Shown: positions 35,735-43,472 of the stretch, piece after piece
Layout of the letters: the number at the start of each line of letters is the position of its first letter
How positions within the stretch are numbered: position 1 is the first letter of the stretch
NCBI RefSeq assembly: GCF_040126305.1
Contig: NZ_CP149510.1
Coordinates: 2,305,001 to 2,369,000 of the forward strand
Reading direction: 5' to 3'
DNA length: 64,000 nt
DNA from: Pararhizobium sp. A13
Lineage (GTDB): Bacteria > Pseudomonadota > Alphaproteobacteria > Rhizobiales > Rhizobiaceae
Translations under genes and position numbers: made by a program
Notes under the pieces: generated by a model
Databases searched by the model: none
Told to the model about the DNA's origin: nothing
What the model saw: the letters and a program-made list of their open reading frames with translations, nothing else

Positions 35735-36202
35735 ATGGGCGCCGAGCCCTTCTGGAGGACAAAAAGCCTAGCCGAGATGACCAATGCGGAGTGGGAAAGC
35801 CTCTGCGACGGTTGCGGGCTCTGTTGCCTCAACAAGCTCGAAGACTGGGATACGGGCGAGATCGCCTGGACCAATATCGGCTGCACGCTGCTCGATGGCG
35901 AGAGCTGTCGCTGCAAGGACTATCCGAACCGGCAGGCGACGGTGCCCGACTGCATCCAGCTGACGCCGGAGGAGGTCGAGACGCTCACCTGGCTGCCGCC
36001 GACCTGCGCCTACCGGCTGGTGCGCGACGGGCATGATCTCTACTGGTGGCACCCGCTGGTGTCCGGCGACCCGGAGACGGTGCATCAGGCCGGCATCTCC
36101 GTGCGCGGGCGGACCGTGTCCGAGGATGACGTCGATGTCGAGGATTTCGAGGATTATCTGGTGGACTGGCCGCTGACGGTGGGGGCGGAGGCGAAGGGGT
36201 AG
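35735..36202 (+). CDS. YcgN/UPF0260 family cysteine-cluster protein
   Basis: A 155-residue cytoplasmic protein with the family's Cys pattern: [34 protein letters not shown] and PDCIQL. It also has [20 protein letters not shown]. The cluster suggests metal or Fe-S binding, unproven. ATG 35735 gives the usual length; its ribosome site is weak. It ends 1 base from the convergent MmcQ/YjbR gene. Confidence 0.88.
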   Translation: MGAEPFWRTKSLAEMTNAEWESLCDGCGLCCLNKLEDWDTGEIAWTNIGCTLLDGESCRCKDYPNRQATVPDCIQLTPEEVETLTWLPPTCAYRLVRDGHDLYWWHPLVSGDPETVHQAGISVRGRTVSEDDVDVEDFEDYLVDWPLTVGAEAKG

Positions 36203-36203
36203 G

Positions 36204-36563
36204 CTATTCGGCAGGCTCCTCGGATTTCTGCAGAGGTTCCTCGGTTTTCTGCAGGGTCTTCGGCGCGACGTTGCGCCAGGCGGTCTCCATCACGTGCTCG
36301 ATAATCTCTTCGTCGGCATCCATGAACCAGACGGAGGTCCAGCCCTTTTCGCCCCAGCCGCCGGGGACCGCGGCGCAGACGCTGGGTTCGGTTTCGATCA
36401 ACATCCTCTGCTGATCGGGCGTGAACTTGAAGACGGCCCGGCCGGCTTCCGGCAAGGACATGAAGATACGCTTGCCAACGCGAAAATCGCGTTTTCCGAA
36501 ATGGGCGCTTTCAACCGCACCCGGCAGGCTCAAAGCCCACTTTTCCAGGTCCTCGGTCCTCAT
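36204..36563 (-). CDS. MmcQ/YjbR family protein
   Basis: A 119-residue small DNA-binding-like protein (CyaY-like fold) with LEKWALSLPGAVESAHFGKR, FRVGKRIFMSLPE and GWTSVWFMDADEEIIEHVME. The C-terminal tail has the doubled unit LQKTEEP / LQKSEEP, an internal duplication. The molecular role of the family is poorly known. Confidence 0.82.
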   Translation of the reverse strand: MRTEDLEKWALSLPGAVESAHFGKRDFRVGKRIFMSLPEAGRAVFKFTPDQQRMLIETEPSVCAAVPGGWGEKGWTSVWFMDADEEIIEHVMETAWRNVAPKTLQKTEEPLQKSEEPAE

Positions 36564-36630
36564 GGTGGAAGATTACCACGCATCGTTAAATGTACAAAAT
36601 TAAGAAAATTATCCGTAATAGGAAAATAAT

Positions 36631-36654
36631 CCTAATTATATACTTGACGTACCA
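36631..36654 (+). repeat. Left terminal inverted repeat of the IS1595-family element
   Basis: 24 bp, identical to the complement of 39102-39125. It is preceded by the target duplication AAAATAAT. Confidence 0.93.
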
Positions 36655-36749
36655 ACATTCGAAAGGCATGATTCGAAGTGCGTGACAGGCCGGTTTTTGA
36701 CGTCTTGAGAATCTGTTACCCTACTGCGACAACCAGTGGGGTAGGCAAC

Positions 36750-37643
36750 GTGAAACGCGTCAATCTTCTTGAATATTTTGAGTTGGCCGAAAGTCTCCAA
36801 AGCACCAAGAGGTCTCTTTCAGTCGAAAAAGCGAAAGCTGGGAATATTTTTTTTGGGGTAATGGGGCTTCCGCAAAAACTCGAATCTTTCATAGCTAATG
36901 ATAACGGATTTGGGACGTGCAAACGGGTAGCGAACGACTTGCTGACCTGTATAAATGATTGGGTCTCAGAGAACGTCATGCCCAACGGGTCTTATTCTAC
37001 AGAGCTGTTTGAGACCGAGTTGTCTAGCTGGCAATGGGGTAATATTTCGAGGAAAATAGATTCCTTCCGCAGTGTTTTTGAAGCGGAATGCCATGACATA
37101 GATATCTATTCGGTGGGCCAGATCGCGATCTACAAAACTCAAGCTCTTGTATCTGATGGGGCGAACATCATCGCCGGGGAATACAGGGCGGATATTTCAG
37201 AAGCCGCTTTGAACGAATTTAACAATGCAGGGAAATGCCTTGCGTTTGACCTGCCAACAGCGTGCGGGTTCCATGCTCTCCGGGGTCTTGAGCTAGTCTT
37301 GGACGATTATCTGTCTTCCTTCGCTGTTAAGACCGATAAATTCAGGAGCTGGAACGACTATATACAGGCGGCGAAAAAGCTGATTGATGACCAAGCCGCC
37401 GTTGATAAACCTTCTCCGAAGGTCGCGGCGATGCTTGATAGAATGCGAGAGCTTGATCGCAACCCGCTCATGCATCCCCGAGATACACTTGATATTGTGG
37501 GCGCAGATCAGCTCTTTAAATTGGCGGCTATCACAGTGGGCGAAATGGTGCGAGACGCACGACGCGTTAAGCGCGCCCAAAAGGTGGCGCTAATCGCAAG
37601 CAAAGCCGGAGCAGAGTTGTCCGATGGACAGGCAGCAGAATAA
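36750..37643 (+). CDS. Transposon passenger protein with a HEPN-like R-x4-H motif
   Basis: A protein of about 297 residues, unusually AT-rich for the window. The N-terminal 150 residues are unfamiliar and helical. The C-terminal half has DLPTACGFHALRGLELVLDD followed by MLDRMRELDRNPLMHPRDTL. RNPLMH (R237 to H242) is the R-N-x3-H form seen in HEPN ribonucleases and abortive-infection proteins, and the preceding helix pair fits that fold. Function as an RNase or toxin is inference. GTG 36750 (GTAGG just upstream) is preferred; GTG 36678 is a longer alternative. A 56-residue gene overlaps its last 20 bases, so the two are translationally coupled. Confidence 0.6.
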   Translation: MKRVNLLEYFELAESLQSTKRSLSVEKAKAGNIFFGVMGLPQKLESFIANDNGFGTCKRVANDLLTCINDWVSENVMPNGSYSTELFETELSSWQWGNISRKIDSFRSVFEAECHDIDIYSVGQIAIYKTQALVSDGANIIAGEYRADISEAALNEFNNAGKCLAFDLPTACGFHALRGLELVLDDYLSSFAVKTDKFRSWNDYIQAAKKLIDDQAAVDKPSPKVAAMLDRMRELDRNPLMHPRDTLDIVGADQLFKLAAITVGEMVRDARRVKRAQKVALIASKAGAELSDGQAAE

Positions 37644-37794
37644 CGATATTGACGAAAAGAAGGGTGACGAGGTTCTTCGGCGCATGTTGAAGACGCCACC
37701 ACAGCCTGACGTTAAGCCCCAGGTAAGCAAAGGTGGCTTAAAACAGAAACCGGGCGGCAATCCCGCGAAGAACAACCGCCCGGAAGATCAGTGA
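37624..37794 (+). CDS. Small passenger protein overlapping the HEPN-like gene
   Basis: A 56-residue, highly charged protein (MDRQQNNDIDEKKGDEVLRR, MLKTPPQPDVKP, a Lys/Gly/Asn tail). It overlaps the upstream gene by 20 bases in another frame. Short proteins with a helix ending RMLKTPP-like followed by a basic tail often sit beside toxin-like genes on mobile elements; an antitoxin or accessory role is only a guess. A hairpin (CGGGCGG / CCGCCCG) lies at its end. Confidence 0.55.
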   Translation: MDRQQNNDIDEKKGDEVLRRMLKTPPQPDVKPQVSKGGLKQKPGGNPAKNNRPEDQ

Positions 37795-37806
37795 CTTATG
37801 CCACCA

Positions 37807-37917
37807 TCACTTTTTGATGGTCTCAACTACATGGGTACGGGGCTTGTTTACGGCGGTTTTCACCGTTGTAAAACGTCCTGTAACCGCACTGCGGCCGATT
37901 TTGGTTGCCTTAGCCAT
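37807..37917 (-). CDS. 36-residue basic protein in the transposon
   Basis: MAKATKIGRSAVTGRFTTVK and the ending THVVETIKK. The ribosome site AAGGAGGTGAGCGAA is near-perfect, so the gene is probably expressed. Similar short proteins with SAVTGRF are widespread in alphaproteobacterial mobile regions; no function is known. It is convergent with the 56-residue gene; an ACCATCA/TGATGGT hairpin at about 37802-37820 lies between the stops. Confidence 0.6.
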   Translation of the reverse strand: MAKATKIGRSAVTGRFTTVKTAVNKPRTHVVETIKK

Positions 37918-38079
37918 TTCGCTCACCTCCTTTCTCGGGCAGTAGCCCGCCTGTGAAGGTAATGTCCGATAGGAGCCGCGCGAATCACAAAACAACCAGT
38001 AATAATATCGCCTATTAGCAATCTCTGAGTCTATGGGCGATTCTTCTTTCGTTTTCGCATTAGCTTTCGAAGCTTTTGC

Positions 38080-39063
38080 TTAGGCGTCAGCGCCTTCGTC
38101 AGCCCGCCGATAAGTAAGACGCTTGCCACGAGCGCCAGCAATAAGCTGTTCGGCGCGTTCGGCATCTGAGATTTTCAGGGCGGTTCGGCGGTTATACCTG
38201 AAATCAAACTCGGCAAGATAACGGTGAAGATGGGCTTCACCGCAATGCTGGTAAACGCCAATCATGCCGCGCTTAAAGACAGAGAAGACGCCCTCGATCG
38301 TGTTTGAGTGGATAGCAAAACCGTCCTCATAACGAACGTATTCCTTGCGGGAATGCTTCGTTGTCTTGTGGCTGGCGTATTCCTTGCCGGTTTCGGTGTA
38401 GAGGCGGCTTTCGTCGGTGATGAGGTTGGTGTCGCGAGACACGTTGCGAACCAGAACATCGCGAACACTGTCCTTGGTGGCGTGGTTGATATGGAAGGTG
38501 CGAACCTTCCCGCCGCGCTCTACAAGGCCGATCACAACGCGCTTGTGAGCGCCGCCAGCCTTGCCGCTCTTGGTTGGCGTCGCGATACGGCCACGAGACA
38601 GCTGGGCAGGAGTTTCGCGCTTGCCGATGTAGGTTTCGTCGGCTTCAACGGTCTTGCCTTCGCCGCCGATGGGGCCAGAGGATTTAACGTCTTCCTTCAT
38701 GGCTTCACGAATACGGTGCGCCATAAACCAAGCTGTCTTGTATGTGACGCCAAGCATACGATGGAGCTGATGGGCGCTCATTCCCTTCTTCGAAGCGGCC
38801 ATGAGGTGAGTGGCAAGAACCCACTTGTTCAGGCCGATCTTCGAGCGCTCGAACACGGTGCCAACAGTCACGGTGAAGGGACCGCGGCAAGCGTTGCACT
38901 TATAGACGCCTGGGCGGGTGGATTTTCCGGCCAGCTTTGTAATCGCCGTCTGATCGGAGTTGCCGCAATGAGGGCAGATCGGGCCATTCGGCCAATGGAT
39001 CGCCTCAAGGTGTTCGCGAGCCTTTTCGGCGTTGGTGTAAATCTCGTTGGTCAAATCGAACAT
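38080..39063 (-). CDS. IS1595-family transposase
   Basis: A 327-residue DDE-type transposase. The N-terminal zinc ribbon is CPHCGNSDQ with KCNACRGPFTVTVGTVFERS. A helix-turn-helix-like region (GMSAHQLHRMLGVTYKTAWF) follows. The catalytic domain has VEADETYIG, NLITDESRLY and HSNTIEGVFSVFKRG, consistent with the IS1595 (ISXO2-like) D-D-N/E pattern. ATG 39063 follows AAGGAGATAGCCG. The frame is uninterrupted and the ends of the element are intact, so it may still be active. Confidence 0.94.
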   Translation of the reverse strand: MFDLTNEIYTNAEKAREHLEAIHWPNGPICPHCGNSDQTAITKLAGKSTRPGVYKCNACRGPFTVTVGTVFERSKIGLNKWVLATHLMAASKKGMSAHQLHRMLGVTYKTAWFMAHRIREAMKEDVKSSGPIGGEGKTVEADETYIGKRETPAQLSRGRIATPTKSGKAGGAHKRVVIGLVERGGKVRTFHINHATKDSVRDVLVRNVSRDTNLITDESRLYTETGKEYASHKTTKHSRKEYVRYEDGFAIHSNTIEGVFSVFKRGMIGVYQHCGEAHLHRYLAEFDFRYNRRTALKISDAERAEQLIAGARGKRLTYRRADEGADA

Positions 39064-39101
39064 CGGCTATCTCCTTGGGATTATTGATACCAAGAAGGTC
39101 G

Positions 39102-39125
39102 TGGTACGTCAAGTATATAATTAGG
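39102..39125 (-). repeat. Right terminal inverted repeat of the IS1595-family element
   Basis: 24 bp, perfect complement of 36631-36654. It is followed by the target duplication AAAATAAT at 39126-39133. Confidence 0.93.
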
Positions 39126-39220
39126 AAAATAATCCTTGACGCCGTCGCGGCGCTTTGATAGGGTTATGGCACAGTCGGAAAAGTGCGGTTGGGGTGGCGG
39201 TTTCGCTTTATCGTCGGACG

Positions 39221-39271
39221 GTCACCCCACCCCGGAGCTTCGCTCCGACCCTCCCCCTCAAGGGGAGGGTG
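39221..39271. repeat. C-rich palindromic repeat, family B, single end
   Basis: CACCCCACCCCGGAGCTTCG then CTCCGACCCTCCCCCTCAAG and GGGAGGGTG. The same 45-base block recurs at 40786-40832. Confidence 0.8.
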
Positions 39272-39326
39272 AGTATCCGGCGCCTGGTATCATCAGCGTA
39301 GCGACGCTGCTCTCAAGGACATTGCG

Positions 39327-40187
39327 ATGACGTCTGATCTGGATTTCGATCCGGAGCTCTTCGGTTTCTGGCCGAAGGCGCCGGTCTATGACGGCTTGCG
39401 GCCGGGCGGCGAGGCGGAGCTCGAGGCCATGGCGCGGCACGTCATTCTCGACACGAAGGCCGAGCGCACCTCGCTCGACGACCTGCAGGACATGCTGAAC
39501 GGCATGACGAAGGAATTGCGCGAGCAGATGCAGCAGTTCCAGCGGCTGCGCGAGGCGGCGCACGAGCGGGAAACCGAGGCTGAGGGCGACATCGACCGCA
39601 AGCTGATCCAGGCCGACGACAAGGCGAGCATCGAGGCGATGTCGCTGATCGTGCGAACCCTGGAGAAGATCGACAGCCTGCAGAGGACGATCGTCCGCGA
39701 CCGGGAACTGCAGGCGGAGCAGAATTTGGATGAAGAAGGGTACGACGCTCTTGTGCGCGAATTCAACAGCCGCATCGAGGAGCAGGCCCTCCAGTTGTCG
39801 CGAGCGGAAAGCGCCGAGAGGCCGAAGGCGCGGCAAAGAATGCTGCGGCTGAGCACGCGCCTGCTACAGACGCCGTCGGCGTGCCGCGAGGCGGCGGACC
39901 CTCCTGAGCCCTGGCTCGTCGAGGCGGCGCGGCAGTTCTTCGACCTGGAAGATGATCTCGATCGGGAAATGGGCAGCGTGCTGGAAGAGCGATACAACGG
40001 TCGAGAACTGATCGGGGCACTGAACGCCGGACTTGCAGCGCCGCTCAAGACCTGCAACGCGCCCTCACGCGAGGCGGCGCCAAGCGGCGGCGATAGCGGG
40101 GCGAAAGTGGCGGACGAGGCCGGCTTGTTCCCGAGTGCTGCAGAGCCGCAAGCCGAAGCTGGTCGCGGGCGGAGATCGAGGCGCTGA
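39327..40187 (+). CDS. Phage/GTA gp1-like protein preceding terminase
   Basis: A 286-residue, mainly coiled-coil protein (ERTSLDDLQDMLNGMTKELR, then long helices to about residue 185). Its position directly before a terminase fragment and its coiled-coil form suggest the small-terminase-like gp1 of Rhizobiales gene transfer agents. ATG 39327 follows AGGACATTGCG. From about residue 235 the composition changes (CNAPSREAAPSGGDSGAKVA) and the end overlaps the terminase frame by 40 bases, so the C-terminus may have been created at a deletion junction. Confidence in the function is modest. Confidence 0.5.
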   Translation: MTSDLDFDPELFGFWPKAPVYDGLRPGGEAELEAMARHVILDTKAERTSLDDLQDMLNGMTKELREQMQQFQRLREAAHERETEAEGDIDRKLIQADDKASIEAMSLIVRTLEKIDSLQRTIVRDRELQAEQNLDEEGYDALVREFNSRIEEQALQLSRAESAERPKARQRMLRLSTRLLQTPSACREAADPPEPWLVEAARQFFDLEDDLDREMGSVLEERYNGRELIGALNAGLAAPLKTCNAPSREAAPSGGDSGAKVADEAGLFPSAAEPQAEAGRGRRSRR

Positions 40188-40711
40188 AACTGCGCGACGC
40201 CGGGCCGCTCGGCCGCATCGTCGTCGCGGCCGATCCGCCCTCCGGCGGGGGCCGGGAATCCTGTTGTGGTATCATTGTGGCTGGCCTCGACCGGACCGGG
40301 CGCGGCGTCGTGCTGGCGGACTGCTCGGTTGAGGGCGCAAGCCCGGCCGGATGGGCGGGCTCAGTGGTCAAGGCCTATCGGCGGTTTGATGCCGACCGGA
40401 TCGTTGCCGAGGTCAACCAGGGCGGCGACATGGTGCAGGCGGTGCTGAAGGGCATCGACGCGCACTTGCCGGTGACCGCGGTCAGAGCCTCGCGCAGCAA
40501 GTGGTTGCGGGCCGAACCGGTCGCCGCGCTCTACGAGCAGGGGCGGGTGGTGCATGCCGGCTCGTTTCCGGCGCTCGAGGACCAGATGTGCGATTTCGGG
40601 CCGGACGGACTGTCATCGGGACGCTTGCCGGACCGGCCGGGCGCGCTAGTCTGGGCGCTGACTGCACTGATGCTGGAAGGCGGCGGCGAGCCGCGGGTGC
40701 GGGGGATTTGA
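40148..40711 (+). pseudogene. C-terminal (nuclease) part of a phage/GTA large terminase
   Basis: The frame shows the large-terminase nuclease domain only: SRAEIEALKLRDAGPLGRIV, VAADPPSGGG (catalytic Asp), GIIVAGLDRTGRGVVLADCS, DRIVAEVNQGGDMVQAVLKG, RASRSKWLRAEPVAALYEQG and PALEDQMCDFG, ending in the usual ALVWALTALML. The N-terminal ATPase domain of about 250 residues is absent; sequence before about 40148 in this frame is not terminase-like. It is a relic of the packaging motor of a GTA or HK97-type prophage. Confidence 0.8.
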
Positions 40712-40714
40712 TCT

Positions 40715-40833
40715 ACCTCCCCCTTGAGGGGGGAGGTCGCGACGAAGTCGGGGTGGGGGTGATCCATTGCGTGCCGCAGAAAGTCACCCCACCCCGGAGC
40801 TTCGCTCCGACCCTCCCCCTCAAGGGGAGGGTG
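40715..40833. repeat. C-rich palindromic repeat, family B, full inverted pair
   Basis: Left end CCTCCCCCTTGAGGGGGGAG with AAGTCGGGGTGGGGGTG. Right end CACCCCACCCCGGAGCTTCG with CTCCGACCCTCCCCCTCAAG. The ends are roughly complementary around a 24-base spacer. It lies just after the terminase relic and at the end of the 38-residue gene. Confidence 0.8.
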
Positions 40834-40842
40834 AATGGCGGC

Positions 40843-40959
40843 TTATTTGCGCGGTGTGGAGGCCGACGGTTTGGGCGCGGCCGACGCGTTTTCGCGCATC
40901 TGGCGCCATTCGGTTTCGAGGCGTTCGAACTGGGCCTGGGAAATTTGCTGGGCCGGCAT
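40843..40959 (-). CDS. Tiny protein A of a paralogous pair (38 residues)
   Basis: MPAQQISQAQFERLETEWRQ then MRENASAAPKPSASTPRK. A helix with the pattern FERLE-x-EWRQMR-x-NA is followed by a Pro/Ser/Lys tail. ATG 40959 follows GAGAGGATCGCCC. The gene 100 bases upstream on the same strand encodes a clear paralogue with the same layout and the same AGGATCGC ribosome site. No family is recognised. Confidence 0.6.
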   Translation of the reverse strand: MPAQQISQAQFERLETEWRQMRENASAAPKPSASTPRK

Positions 40960-41058
40960 GGGCGATCCTCTCTTTGGTTTTGCAGCCACCGGTAGCGTCG
41001 AGGGCACCGAAAACCGGTCCGGACGAGGCAATACGATGGAAAAATCAGGATGGGATGA

Positions 41059-41208
41059 TCAACGGTTGTCGTCGGTGCTGCTGGACGGCTTTTGGACGGA
41101 GGAGGCATTGAGGCGCATCTGCTGCCAGGCGTTTTCGAACCGGTCGAGGATGTGCTGGGGGACCGTCGAGCGGGTCGTGTCTGGCTGTATCTTGCTCTCT
41201 GCGTTCAT
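41059..41208 (-). CDS. Tiny protein B of a paralogous pair (49 residues)
   Basis: The key segment is STVPQHILDRFENAWQQMRL followed by NASSVQKPSSSTDDNR. It aligns with tiny protein A over the helix (F-E-x2-x-x-W-Q/R-Q-M-R-x-N-A-S) and the Lys-Pro-Ser tail, so the two arose by duplication. ATG 41208 follows a perfect AAGGAGGATCGC. It is read toward tiny protein A, probably one transcript, and starts beside the AT-rich palindrome cluster. Function is unknown. Confidence 0.62.
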   Translation of the reverse strand: MNAESKIQPDTTRSTVPQHILDRFENAWQQMRLNASSVQKPSSSTDDNR

Positions 41209-41280
41209 GCGATCCTCCTTGACGAAAGGGCAATGTCATATTGCTGTCTTCAAATTCCACATCCCAAAGGTAAAGTAAAT

Positions 41281-41330
41281 CAGCAGATTAAATAGTTTAA
41301 ACGATTTAAATTGATTAAATCGATTTAGAG
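41281..41330. promoter_or_regulatory. AT-rich cluster of overlapping palindromes (divergent control region)
   Basis: Within 50 bases: GTTTAAAC at 41295-41302, ATTTAAAT at 41304-41311, GATTTAA-N5-TTAAATC at 41303-41321, and further GATTAAAT/ATCGATTTA units. It lies between the tiny-protein pair (minus) and the endolysin gene (plus), which fits an operator array for a phage-type repressor. The binding protein is unknown. Confidence 0.45.
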
Positions 41331-41371
41331 TCACGACTTTTTTCAACGGGATGAATGGCGGTGGAGCGACG

Positions 41372-42103
41372 ATGACGATGAACCGGGCAGCCTTTTTCAA
41401 AGCGGTACGTGCGTCACTTTTCGACGATGTCCTGAAGCAGGGCCAGGTCGAGGGGTTGACGGCGATTCTCGATCGCTGGGCGCAGATGCCGGCACCGGCA
41501 GACAGGCGCTGGCTCGCCTACATGCTGGCGACAGCCCATCATGAAACGGGCCGCACGATGCAGCCGGTGCGCGAAACCTTCGCAAAGACAGACGAGCGGG
41601 CGATCGCCATTCTGGAGGCCGCGTTTCGCAAGGGCAGTCTGCCTTCGGTGTCGGTTGCCTACTGGCGGCGCGACGGCGAGGGCAAGAGTTGGCTCGGGCG
41701 CGGGCTGGTGCAACTGACGCACAGGGCCAACTATGAGACGATGGCGGCGGCGACGGGGATCGACCTGCTCACCCATCCGGAGCGGGCGATGGAGCTTCCG
41801 GTCGCCGTCGATATCCTGTTTACGGGGATGCAGAGCGGCGCCTTTACCGGCAAGAAACTCGGCGACTATTTCTCTCTTTCCCGGGAGAGCTGGACGGGTG
41901 CCCGGCGGATCATCAACGGCCGCGACAGGGCGGAGCTGGTGGCGAGCTACGGCAAACAGTATCTCGCGGCGCTCAGGCTCGCACCGGGCGCGCCGCCGGC
42001 GACCGGCCGGGTAACGGAGCCGAGTCCAGGACACGACAGTTTTGAGAGTACCCCCCTCTGTCACTTCGTCACATCTCCCCCTCGAGGGGGAGATCGGGAG
42101 TAA
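41372..42103 (+). CDS. GH19-like endolysin / chitinase-type protein
   Basis: A 243-residue protein. The catalytic part (residues 1-205) shows the GH19/lysozyme-like fold used by phage endolysins: LAYMLATAHHETGRTMQPVR with the first catalytic Glu, AYWRRDGEGKSWLGRGLVQL then THRANYETMAAATG, and a SWTGARRIINGRDRAELVAS region. ATG 41372 has GGAGCGACG before it. The last 16 residues (from STPLCHFVTSPP) are translated from repeat family A copy 3, so the natural C-terminus was cut by insertion of the repeat. No signal peptide is present, as usual for holin-dependent endolysins. Confidence 0.75.
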   Translation: MTMNRAAFFKAVRASLFDDVLKQGQVEGLTAILDRWAQMPAPADRRWLAYMLATAHHETGRTMQPVRETFAKTDERAIAILEAAFRKGSLPSVSVAYWRRDGEGKSWLGRGLVQLTHRANYETMAAATGIDLLTHPERAMELPVAVDILFTGMQSGAFTGKKLGDYFSLSRESWTGARRIINGRDRAELVASYGKQYLAALRLAPGAPPATGRVTEPSPGHDSFESTPLCHFVTSPPRGGDRE

Positions 42104-42163
42104 GAGGCCCGCCCACGCCAATCTCCCCCCTTGAGGGGGAGATGCCCGACAGGGCAGAGGGGG
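42051..42163. repeat. Palindromic repeat, family A, copy 3
   Basis: CCCCCCTCTGTCACTTCGTC with ACATCTCCCCCTCGAGGGGG at left; ATCTCCCCCCTTGAGGGGGA with GATGCCCGACAGGGCAGAGG at right. It covers the end of the endolysin gene. Confidence 0.8.
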
Positions 42164-42265
42164 AAACGGCCACGTCGTCTATTGTGTTTTACCGCGACGC
42201 ATTTTTCCCGGATGTGTCGTCTTGGTTTCAGACCCACCCATCGGTGCATCGAGGATTGAGACACC

Positions 42266-43419
42266 ATGAAAAATCCATTTCGTCTGCCGTGGCGCTGCCC
42301 GGCGGAGAGCGAGCGCCTGCGCGAAACCAAGGCGGCGTCCGGCTTCATCGCGATCGCGCATGAGGGCCGGGCGCGCTGGACCGGGCGGTCCTATGCGGCG
42401 CTTGCCCGCGAGGGCTTCATGAGGAACCCGGTGGCGGACCGGGCAGTACGGCTGATTTCGGAAGCGGCGGCGGCGGTGCCGCTGCTGCTCTACGAGGGGA
42501 CCGGGGAACGCAGCGAGCACCCGCTGCTATCGCTGCTGGCGCGGCCGAACGGCCGCATGGCAGGGGTCGATTTCCTGGAGACGCTCTACGGCCATCTGCT
42601 GCTGTCGGGCAATGCCTATGTCGATGCGGTCAGTGTCGGTGAGGCGCTGCGGGAACTGCATCTGCTGCGGCCGGACCGGGCGAGCATCCGCGAGGGCCGC
42701 GACGGCTGGCTGGAGGCTTATGAATACCGGGTCGGCAATCATCTGCTGCGGCGGATCGCGGCGAGCGAGGGGGGCCTGTTGCATCTGCGGCTCTTCCACC
42801 CGCTCGACGATCATCTCGGATTTCCGCCGCTGGCCGCAGCACAGATGGCGCTCGATCTCTCCAATGCGGCGGCCACCTGGAACAAGGCGCTGCTCGACAA
42901 TTCGGCCTGGCCTTCGGGCGCCTCGTCTATCAGCCGAAGGAGGGCGGCAATCTTTCGGCCGACCAGTACGACCGGCTGAAGACGGCGCTGGACGAAAGCT
43001 ATTCCGGGCCAATGCGGGCGGGCCGGCCGTTGCTGCTCGAAGGCGGGCTCGACTGGAAGGCGATGGGGCTTTCGCCGAAGGACATGGATTTCGTCGAGGC
43101 GAAGAACGGGGCGGCACGCGACATCGCGCTCGCCTTCGGCGTGCCGCTGATGCTGATCGGCATTCTCGGCGACAACACCTATGCCAACTACCAGGAGGCC
43201 AACCGTGCCTTCTATCGGCTGACGATCCTGCCGCTGATCAGCCGCACCGCCGCAGCGCTGTCCGGCTGGCTGTCGGCGCGTTTTGGCGAGACGCTGACGC
43301 TGGTGCCGGATCGCGACCAGGTGACAGCGCTGACCGGGGAGCGCAGCGAAGTCTGGACACGGGTGAAGGACGCGGATTTCCTGAGCGACGAGGAGAAGCG
43401 GCAGGCGGTGGGGTATTGA
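42266..43419 (+). pseudogene. HK97/GTA portal protein, frameshifted
   Basis: The first part (from ATG 42266) shows the portal fold: RNPVADRAVRLISEAAAAVP, LLYEGTGERSEHPLLSLLAR, FLETLYGHLLLSGNAYVDAV and FPPLAAAQMALDLSNAAATW. At about 42922 one base is missing in GGGCGCCTCGTCTATCAG. With it restored the frame continues LVYQPKEGGNLSADQYDRLK, FVEAKNGAARDIALAFGVPL, GDNTYANYQEANRAFYRLTI and ends at 43417-43419. Together they make a near full-length (about 384 residue) portal, the DNA gate of the phage head. As given it cannot make the full protein. Confidence 0.83.
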
Positions 43420-43444
43420 GGGAAGGGACCATTGCTGGTAATTT

Positions 43445-43461
43445 GTTATACGGCGTATAAC
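43445..43461. promoter_or_regulatory. Palindromic operator of the antitoxin gene
   Basis: GTTATAC-GGC-GTATAAC, a perfect 17-bp palindrome 12 bases before the antitoxin start. RHH antitoxins bind such sites to repress their own operon. Confidence 0.6.
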
Positions 43462-43472
43462 AAAAGGATGTG

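Larger units (their letters stand above)
36631..39125. mobile_element. IS1595-family transposon with passenger genes (2,495 bp, complete)
   Basis: The ends are perfect 24-bp inverted repeats (CCTAATTATATACTTGACGT + ACCA at 36631-36654; its complement at 39102-39125). The flanks carry the 8-bp direct repeat AAAATAAT at 36623-36630 and 39126-39133, the duplication size expected for IS1595. Inside are a transposase gene (minus strand) and three passenger genes. The original target was the AT-rich spacer between the MmcQ gene and the phage-head remnant. Base composition of the left passenger is clearly more AT-rich than the host genes, pointing to recent transfer. Confidence 0.92.
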
